The translations under genes were made by a program, and so were the position numbers. From contig NMRB01000703.1 of NCBI GenBank assembly GCA_002633025.1, forward strand, positions 34,524 to 98,523: 64,000 nucleotides of DNA, read 5' to 3'. Source of the DNA: Notospermus geniculatus (lineage: Eukaryota; Nemertea; Pilidiophora; Heteronemertea; Lineidae). The notes beneath the pieces were generated by a model, which was not told the origin of the DNA, did no database searches, and saw only the letters and a list, made by a program, of their open reading frames with translations. Shown here piece after piece: positions 54,644 through 64,000 of this stretch; the stretch's first letter is position 1, and each line of letters opens with the position of its first letter.

Positions 54644-56716
54644 CACAGATGGTGATGTACTTGACTAGTCAGCATTCCAATCAATATTTTGGACATTAAC
54701 TCGTTGAGAACAGCAGCATCATTTGGCAGTTTCTAATGCTGCTGTTTGCCAGGTGAGCTGGAAGTTCATTCAGGGAAGACTTATCTTCAGTTTCGTTAAC
54801 ATGAACAGGTGGTAATTTCTCTGAAGAAAACTTACTTGGAGAAATATCATGCTTGGGATTGAATGAGTTAATATAAAACCTAAAACTAACTTTGAAGGGG
54901 TGGAGTTTTGTGTTATATGACACCTGCTGCAGCGTCTGTTGTAAAAGTTGGCCCATCTCGCAGGGTGACAGGACCGCCGATTCACTTACTCCTGGAGGGT
55001 TCCGTTCTATGTGATGTAAAGGCAATCGCAAGCATAAGAACAGGGGGCAATGTAAATGCATGGTTGCACAAATACAGAGCTAATAGCACCACAGACTTGT
55101 GGGAAATCTTTGGTAGTCTTCTTCTTGTAATTGCCATTGCTGCAGTAACACAGGGCTGAGAGTATCACTATGATGTGTGACCAATTTATCTCTAGACCCC
55201 AGCTGTTTTGTACTTTGCTAAGATTGAGTGGGGGTTTTATGCAGAGCTGTGCGGTGACGTACACCACATGTACTGTACATGACACGTGCATGTACAAGAA
55301 CTTACGTAGTTTCTTAATCCGCTTGAAAATCACCAATCATGCAAGATAATTCTGAATTCAAAATCGGACTAGAAGATGCTGGGTTTTGCTGTTGGTATGT
55401 ACTCTGGTTAGCTGTTTGTGGCCACTTCAGTTGTTTATTTACTGTACTGAAGTCGGCGTCTGGTAATGAGCCAATATTGTCAGGCCAGGACCCCAAATAA
55501 CTAAGAATTCACTTTCGCAGCCTGACTGGTTTTTAGGGTCTTCGTGACAGTCCACTTTCCAGGAGCATCCTGTATGTTCCATCCCGTAGTGTATGCAGCT
55601 ACTTGTAAGATACATGTATTCTTGTAAGATACATGTATTACCGTTTGATTGTGGGATGCAGATAATATAATTTATGTATAATGTTGCCATGGTTGAATAA
55701 ATCTATGTACAGATTAATTCAGTTGTGTTTCCCCTCTTGATTGCACCTTTATGGCAGAGCAATGCCCCTGGTTTTTGATACGCGTCTTTCTCTACCCATC
55801 CCCAACCTACCCTGGAAATTTCAGATCAGTTACTCCAGCAGTTCTTGAGTTCTCATCCAACTGGTCCTGCTGTCGGACTATGTTCACATACAATTCCTTC
55901 CACTAGCATTCAAAGTGACCAATACTCTATATAGTGGGAGCCTCTTTTTAAAGAGGCTCCCACTAAAACTTCCTCACATTGTCACAATGCCACCACAGAA
56001 CCTGTGAATTTGTTCTTTTGACAGATACATTGTCCACCCTTCTGACAGGAGCACGCATGTCAACATGTGGAACCACAAGTCGTATGGGTCTGCATGTCGT
56101 AGCAGAACACACATGTAACCGGCAAGTGATATGCTATAATAGCAGAAAACGATTTTTCATATTGCATAATTTTATTCATTTTCCCTTGGAGAGAATTCTT
56201 CAACTGTAAAATATATATTTTCTACAAATTAATATGTTTTCATAAAGGTACAGAGACACCACTTTCTATATGTATATGTAAATGAGCAGCACGAGTAGCA
56301 CTGCTACTATAAATACATGTCTTCACTTCCATAGTCAAACAAACATGACTTTAGATTGTTTTATGGCACATTCTTCTACAGACCAAACATGCCAAAATAT
56401 CTGTTAGCTTGCACTGGTTGAGGCACCATACATACTGACGTTCCCGGTTGCAAATATCAAGATACTGAATTTGTCAAAATAGTCAAAGTACATGCAGCAC
56501 ACAATGTGTGATAAGACTGGACGACTAGTAGGTGCCGGGAAGGCCATTAAAGCCACTTAGCAACAAGTGCTGTGATTGGTGCGCCCTTAGTTTGGGCATA
56601 CTTGATACACACTGATGTTCCCGAGGGTGCATCTACAGCTAGTGCGTGGAAGCCGAATCTGCTAGGCCTATAGCTAGCTTTCTACGAAGTCCCATCACCC
56701 CTACACAGTTAGTCAG
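54644..56716. other. COPB1 3' UTR and spacer
   Basis: About 1.05 kb of UTR leads to AATAAA at 55696-55701. Beyond it there is a duplicated CTTGTAAGATACATGTATT at 55603-55638, the hairpin at 55933-55966 and a possible SDR poly(A) signal at 56171-56176 (minus strand). No other gene recognised. Confidence 0.5.
55933..55966. repeat. Short perfect hairpin
   Basis: TAGTGGGAGCCTCTTT directly followed by TTAAAGAGGCTCCCACTA, a stem of about 16 bp with almost no loop. Possibly the remnant of a palindromic element; it is not a histone-type stem-loop. Confidence 0.7.
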
Positions 56717-59745
<3,029 letters not shown>

Positions 59746-59898
59746 GTTGTCTACATTCGCAATCAGCTACGAGCCATTAGTACCAGGCGTAGGTGGAGGA
59801 ACCCTCTATCGTGCGACGACTGCAACAACAGTCCACATGTTTTTGTTTACATTCACACATTTCTAAACAAACTTGACTTCAATTGTTGTTTCTCCACA
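59746..59898. promoter_or_regulatory. Divergent promoter of the SDR gene and LSM10
   Basis: Only 153 bp separate the two start codons, so both 5' UTRs and core promoters must lie here or overlap the genes. No TATA box visible. Inference from spacing. Confidence 0.6.
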
Positions 59899-60501
59899 AT
59901 GAGCGCCGAAAAATTGAATTGTTTCGAACGTGCAAAGTCTCACGGATCCTTATTGTGCCTCTTGCAAGGTTTGCAAGGTAAAAGAACTACTGTGGAACTG
60001 AGAAATGAATGCAGTGTAACTGGCTTCATTGAACATGTAAATGGCCACATGGACACCCACATGTGTGATGTAGTCTTCAAAGATATGTTTGATGTTGAGA
60101 CAAGAATGGAGAAGTTCTTCGTGAAAGGCTCCCAAATACGTTTTGTCTTAATACCTGACGACGTGAACATTATTTCGACAATGGAGAAACAGTTGAAATC
60201 ACTGCGGCGGGCGGGGTATCTTGGACCCCAGCCCGTTAAGATGCGTGGGCGTGGCAGGGGCTATACGAGAGACAAAGAACAGATGAAAAAGGACGATGCC
60301 ACCGGGAGGAGTTCCCTGGGTCAGGAGCTGAATTTAATGCAGAGAGACAGGAAAAAGGGAAAGGAACGATTTGAGGCGTACATGGCAAAGATAGATGCCA
60401 CGAAAAAGAAAGAGACAGCGAGTAGTGCTGAAAGTGAAAAGGCTGCAAGTGCGGATACTGTTGGATCATATGACAGCAAAAAGGACCCTAATGTGTCATA
60501 A
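59899..60501 (+). CDS. LSM10: U7 snRNA-associated Sm-like protein LSm10
   Basis: LSm10 replaces SmD1 in the U7 snRNP that cleaves histone pre-mRNAs at their 3' ends. Intronless, 200 residues. The Sm fold is visible in LLQGLQGKRTTVELRNECSV followed by GFIEHVNGHMDTHMCDVVF (Sm1-like) and FFVKGSQIRFVLIPDDVNI (Sm2-like, matching the family's RYVHIPDDVNI). The region after residue ~95 contains a GRGRGY patch and a long charged Lys/Glu-rich tail, so the protein is clearly longer than the ~120 residues I recall for human. The start is the only in-frame ATG before the Sm domain. No introns although its neighbours have many: it could be an old retrocopy, but human LSM10 also has a single coding exon as far as I recall. 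Confidence 0.9.
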   Translation: MSAEKLNCFERAKSHGSLLCLLQGLQGKRTTVELRNECSVTGFIEHVNGHMDTHMCDVVFKDMFDVETRMEKFFVKGSQIRFVLIPDDVNIISTMEKQLKSLRRAGYLGPQPVKMRGRGRGYTRDKEQMKKDDATGRSSLGQELNLMQRDRKKGKERFEAYMAKIDATKKKETASSAESEKAASADTVGSYDSKKDPNVS

Positions 60502-60672
60502 ATTACTCCTCAGTGTTTGAGTTTTAGGCTCTTTCTATTAAAAATGAATCTCGATCCCTGTTACATGTACTTGGACGAAATCAGTGAATTGACAGTTTCT
60601 TGATTCCAGTAAAAGCAGAGGGTGCAAATGTTGACTCTAGGAACACTTCTTGGCAATAAGGACTTGTTATTC

Positions 60673-60744
60673 TTGGGCGTACATACAGGACCGTGAACTT
60701 CAGTGTTATCTTTGGGCGTACATACAGGACCGTGAACTTCAGTA
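60673..60744. repeat. 39-bp tandem duplication
   Basis: TTGGGCGTACATACAGGACC...GTGAACTTCAGT occurs twice in succession. Confidence 0.85.
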
Positions 60745-60874
60745 CATAGTCTACTGCTAAACATCTTCAGCTTTTTCAGGGGAGATTACTGCCCTGTACT
60801 GGTTTTGAGGGTAAAATCACATGTACCGGTGTTAGTACCTTCTCCTTGGGGCGGTGACCCGAGATGGATGCATT

Positions 60875-61050
60875 CAGGGATGGATCAAGGATTTTGGAAA
60901 AGAGGGGGCACCCTGTGCTAGAAACATTGAAATCCACGGTGAATTTCAATGATTTGCTCCAACCCAAATTTAACGGTCGATTTTACAGATTTGTTGGCCG
61001 AAAGGGGAGGCAAGCACCTAGGGCGCCCCCCTCCCCTGGATCCACGCCTG
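60875..61050 (+). repeat. GGATCC-type element, copy 5
   Basis: Starts CAGGGATGGATCAAGG and ends CCCTGGATCCACGCCTGG. The interior matches the copy at 52801 (GAATTTCAATGATTTGCTCC, GATTTGTTGGCC). Confidence 0.8.
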
Positions 61051-61422
61051 GCATTGGAGGGGAGGAAATTTGCATGCAACATGCGTTAGTGATTATCTTC
61101 AATGTAGTTGACATTTTTCTTTTCCTGAGACGCAGTTAATTCAGTACATAGACAGATATTGATCTCTGGTGTCCGTAATAGAGATGTATCCTACTAGCAG
61201 AGGCCTCTGCCTGAATAGTTCCACCATGATACTCAGTCAAAATGAAGTGGGAAGGGAGTTTGTTTGTTGCCCTATGGGGTGAGTTTTGTCAAAATGTGGT
61301 TCTGTGGACTTCCATGCTAGTCTGAATACAATAAACAATCAACATTGTTTGTATACTGGTACTCTTTTTATTCGTTTTCACTCAACATACATTCTCCAAT
61401 GATCACATCCAATAGCACTTTC

Positions 61423-61648
61423 CAGGGCTTGAAATAAGCTGTGGCCATTTGCTAAAACACCCTTACTGGCCCTCTAAATGTCCAGGGCCATGGTTGGCTG
61501 ACCCTAGGCCTATTGTGTGCCTTCCTTTGATTGATGTAATAATGAACTTTGTCAGCTGAAGTTGGCCATCCATGACCTTGGACAATAATCATTTTAGAGG
61601 GCCAGTAAGGGTGTTTTGGAAGATGGCCACAGCTTATTTCAAGCCCTG
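61423..61648. repeat. Inverted-repeat element, CAGGGCTTGAAATAAGCTG ends
   Basis: CAGGGCTTGAAATAAGCTGT...ACACCCTTACTGGCCCTCTA and its reverse complement form arms of about 60 bp around ~100 bp. Confidence 0.85.
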
Positions 61649-61763
61649 CTTTCACCAGTCCACAAATGTGTATGAGTGATTCTGATGATGTCAGGCTTCT
61701 GTACGACACCTTTTTACTGTCGAGGATATTGTTATTAATGTAAATTCTTCCGTATGTTTATCC

Positions 61764-64000
61764 CTAAGAATCATGCTTATTCTCTGATTCTAGTGGTTCT
61801 TTGGAGGAGTTAGTCCCTCTTCTAAATTTATCACCAAGATAATGTCGCACCATCTTCTCTCCCACACCAATGAATTCTTGACCTATGACCTTTGCCAACT
61901 TCCTCGCAACAGTCCCTTCAACTTTATAATAAAACTGCACTATTTTCCTCACCTCCGACTTCTTGGGAACGATACGAAGTGTGCTACGTTCTAGTATTCT
62001 TTCTTCAAGTTTGTTTGTGACTGGGTTAAACTTGTGATCCAAAATAAATACATCCTGCTTCAGCTTGTACGCCCGCAATGCTCTTCGTTCTTCGAGAGAT
62101 CGGTCTGAAACACACGAGTGACCTTTCCACCCCTTGAAAAACTGCACCATGAACTTGTAAACAGCATCCTTTATCGGCTGAGGTGTTGAATTCCTTGTTC
62201 TGAACTGAAGAAAAGATGTTTAAATCCATTGGTACAATGTGCCCCTTTCTCTCTACTCTATAAACGCTGGCAGCGCACTGCCCTTGGCAACCCCCCTTCC
62301 TCAATTCCTAATTTCTTGTTGGTCTTTTTTGCATTTTCTGTAATTCACCAACTGAATAGATCAGAAATAGAGACGGGTTTCTAAGGTGAAAGACATAGTT
62401 TCCTACCGGATTTGAACCCACAGACCCTCGCATTAGGCATCAATCGCCAGCACTAACGGGCAACACGCCTTAACCACTAGGCCAAATCCCGGGTGTAAAA
62501 TGGCTTCCTACCTTTTTCTCTTCCGATTTCATTGTTCTGAAATGCGGAATTGGACTAGAGATCGGGATTGGACTGTCAGGGGCACTACTCTCATCACTGG
62601 TCACTGAACTTGGTGAACCTGGCAGCATATTGAGACTCCCGTCCATCCCCTCACTCTCGTCCATTATCATATCAGAAGTGTCAATGACGGTCGCACCTTC
62701 TTCCATGTCTTCATCATTTGAAACGTTCAATGGAAAGAAGCGATCACCACCAGATGTAGTGGGCACGTCACACAGATCAGTTTCTTCAACAAGTTCAAAG
62801 ACGGATGAATTGGTAGAACACGCCTTTTCCTCTGCTACAACAGAAGCAGATATGATGGGAGTATCACATGGGACATTAAATCCACTCAGCAATGGTTTTT
62901 CTTGCATTGACCTCCTAGTCCTAGCTGAAATGGTTTGTTTCCCTACTACAGATGGTGATGCAGTCTTTGACGTTTGGTTTGAATCATCGGTGTCGGCTAA
63001 TTCGAAATCTGCCGCTGTAGAGGAGTCTTCATTACTTTCACTTATTATGTTACAGCCAGGAATGTTTGGAATTCTCTGCAATGAGATATTATTTTTTTAG
63101 GGTTGGAAAACAACCGTACCTTGTTTCCAATAGTACAGTCCAGTCTCGTTATACCGCCCCTCGATATACCGCCACAGACAATTGACTTCCTCGGTCGAAG
63201 GCATTTCAACATTGCCAACAACAATACCCTCGCTATACCGCCACTGGTGGTATAACGAGAGTGCACTGCAAAAGAGAACATCTCATGTGCTATCTTTTTT
63301 GTAAGGATTTACATTAGCACATGCACAACCTACATGTTGAAGGGGAAGGGCACTTGCACAATGACGTAAAAAATATGAATAACACAAGTTGAAGAGGCAA
63401 TCAATGTACCGGTAATCAGACTTACCGACTTTTCTTGAAGAATCTTCTTTGTCATTTCATGAGATTTTCTTTCAATTTCAAGATTTTTTCTCTCCAGTTC
63501 CAACTGTTCTTTAAGTTCAATATTCTCCCTCACTAACTGACTTTGTAACTTTTTTAGAAGGCCATCTTTAATTTGAATCTGTTCCTCTTTGACAGACAAT
63601 TCTGATTGCACTTTTGTTAAAGTTTTCTTCCAAAGTAAAAGTTCAGCATGTTCTGCTTGAAAATCACTCCTTGACTTTGTCAGAAGTTCCTGATTAGAAC
63701 TCAGGTCAACCTGCAACCTTTGGACTGTCTCCTCTTTGACCAACAGGTCAGTCTGTAATTGACAAACCTGTCTTTCCTTCATTCTTATCTCGTCACATAA
63801 TTTTGACACCTCATCAGTGCCGATTTCAAACTGATGGTTCATTTCTTCAAGATGCTTTTTTCGTGTCTGTATTTCTTTCTCAGCAACCTCAACTGCACTT
63901 TCCTTCAGATTTAGTTGTGCCTGATACTTGGTAATGAAATCAAACAAATCAGACCAAGCATTTGATAGCACATTTCCCTTGTTGTATAGTTCCATCTTCA
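61764..64000 (-). CDS. Coiled-coil protein of unknown function, 5' end outside the window
   Basis: The 3' three exons: beyond 64000 to 63426, 63075-62512, 62204-61764, joined in phase 0. The first visible part (~190 residues) is a long amphipathic coiled coil rich in Glu, Leu, Lys and Gln (for example KEEQIQIKDGLLKKLQSQL). The middle (188 residues) is acidic and Ser/Thr/Pro-rich, probably disordered, with a phosphorylation-prone PSSVTSDESSAPDSP. The last exon (~146 residues) is basic and helical, with KSEVRKIVQFYYKVEGTVAR and EKMVRHYLGDK. That ending faintly recalls the helical region before some retrotransposon-type integrases, but I do not assign a family. An ATG at 63995 is in frame but need not be the start. 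Candidate poly(A) signal at 61367-61372. Confidence 0.7.
62401..62494 (-). repeat. tRNA-like sequence (SINE head or tRNA relic)
   Basis: On the minus strand TTTGGCCTAGTGGTTAAGGC (box A type) and GGGTTCAAATCC (box B) are about 50 bases apart. The ends do not pair as an acceptor stem and no normal anticodon arm is seen. It lies in the last intron of the coiled-coil gene. Confidence 0.5.
63134..63270. repeat. Tigger/pogo-like MITE
   Basis: CAGTCCAGTCTCGTTATACC at the left and GGTATAACGAGAGTGCACTG at the right, with further TATACCGCC repeats inside. Located in an intron of the coiled-coil gene. Confidence 0.8.

Larger units (their letters stand above)
60502..61763. other. Spacer downstream of LSM10
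   Basis: Contains the 39-bp duplication at 60673-60744, the element at 60875-61050 and the hairpin at 61423-61648. No other gene seen. AATAAA at about 61330 (plus) and TTTATT at 61367-61372 (minus-strand signal for the next gene). Confidence 0.5.

Noticed and set aside
55933-55966. Histone-type 3' stem-loop, suggested by the nearby LSM10 gene
   Set aside because: The stem is ~16 bp with almost no loop, whereas the histone element has a 6-bp stem and 4-base loop; no histone gene is nearby.
62401-62494. Possible tRNA-Leu/Ser gene on the minus strand
   Set aside because: The ends do not form a 7-bp acceptor stem and the anticodon arm is not regular.

Overview
The window is eukaryotic nuclear DNA. 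Genes are split by GT-AG introns, their products are animal-type proteins (coatomer beta, STK40, MRPL19, CMSS1, LSM10, otopetrin), and intergenic space is dominated by short inverted-repeat DNA transposons and tRNA-derived SINEs. The abundance of the palindromes TAGGCCTA and TACATGTA, and SINEs with a core resembling the deuterostome (Deu) domain, suggest a marine invertebrate, most likely an ambulacrarian deuterostome (echinoderm or hemichordate). The species cannot be fixed from the sequence alone. There are single-N joins at 1437, 5330, 10095 and 49675 and a 798-base gap at 35477-36274, so this is a draft assembly.

Layout. 0-6.7 kb: a six-exon otopetrin proton-channel gene (minus strand) whose last exon is partly duplicated across a single N. 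6.7-14.4 kb: no gene recognised; one short tandem satellite. 14.5-15.7 kb: an intronless GT31 beta-1,3-glycosyltransferase. 15.7-22.2 kb: a repeat field of inverted-repeat elements, tandem duplications and a SINE, including two clear nested insertions. 22.3-25.2 kb: a five-exon conserved gene of unknown function with a one-base frameshift. 25.7-29.4 kb: a second repeat field that shares segments with the first. 29.8-30.9 kb: a two-exon gene for a divergent RFX-type winged-helix protein. 32.3-36.8 kb: MRPL19 (minus, one-base frameshift), head to head with STK40 (37.7-40.6 kb, plus). 43.0-45.0 kb: CMSS1 (minus), head to head with COPB1 (45.8-54.6 kb, plus, 20 exons). 56.7-59.7 kb: a nine-exon short-chain dehydrogenase (minus), head to head with intronless LSM10 (59.9-60.5 kb, plus) across about 150 bp. 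61.8-64.0 kb: the 3' end of an unnamed coiled-coil gene running out of the window (minus).

Exon models were built by hand from splice sites, reading-frame phase and homology remembered from the families. For otopetrin, STK40, CMSS1, COPB1 and the dehydrogenase all exon phases agree and total length is a multiple of three. For MRPL19 and the 22 kb gene exactly one base is out, which locates the frameshift. The right half is a cluster of housekeeping genes arranged as three divergent pairs. Two introns of COPB1 each carry a C/D-box snoRNA-like sequence with the same guide element, complementary to a conserved stretch of 18S rRNA. No operon, CRISPR array, viral genome or evident defence system was seen.
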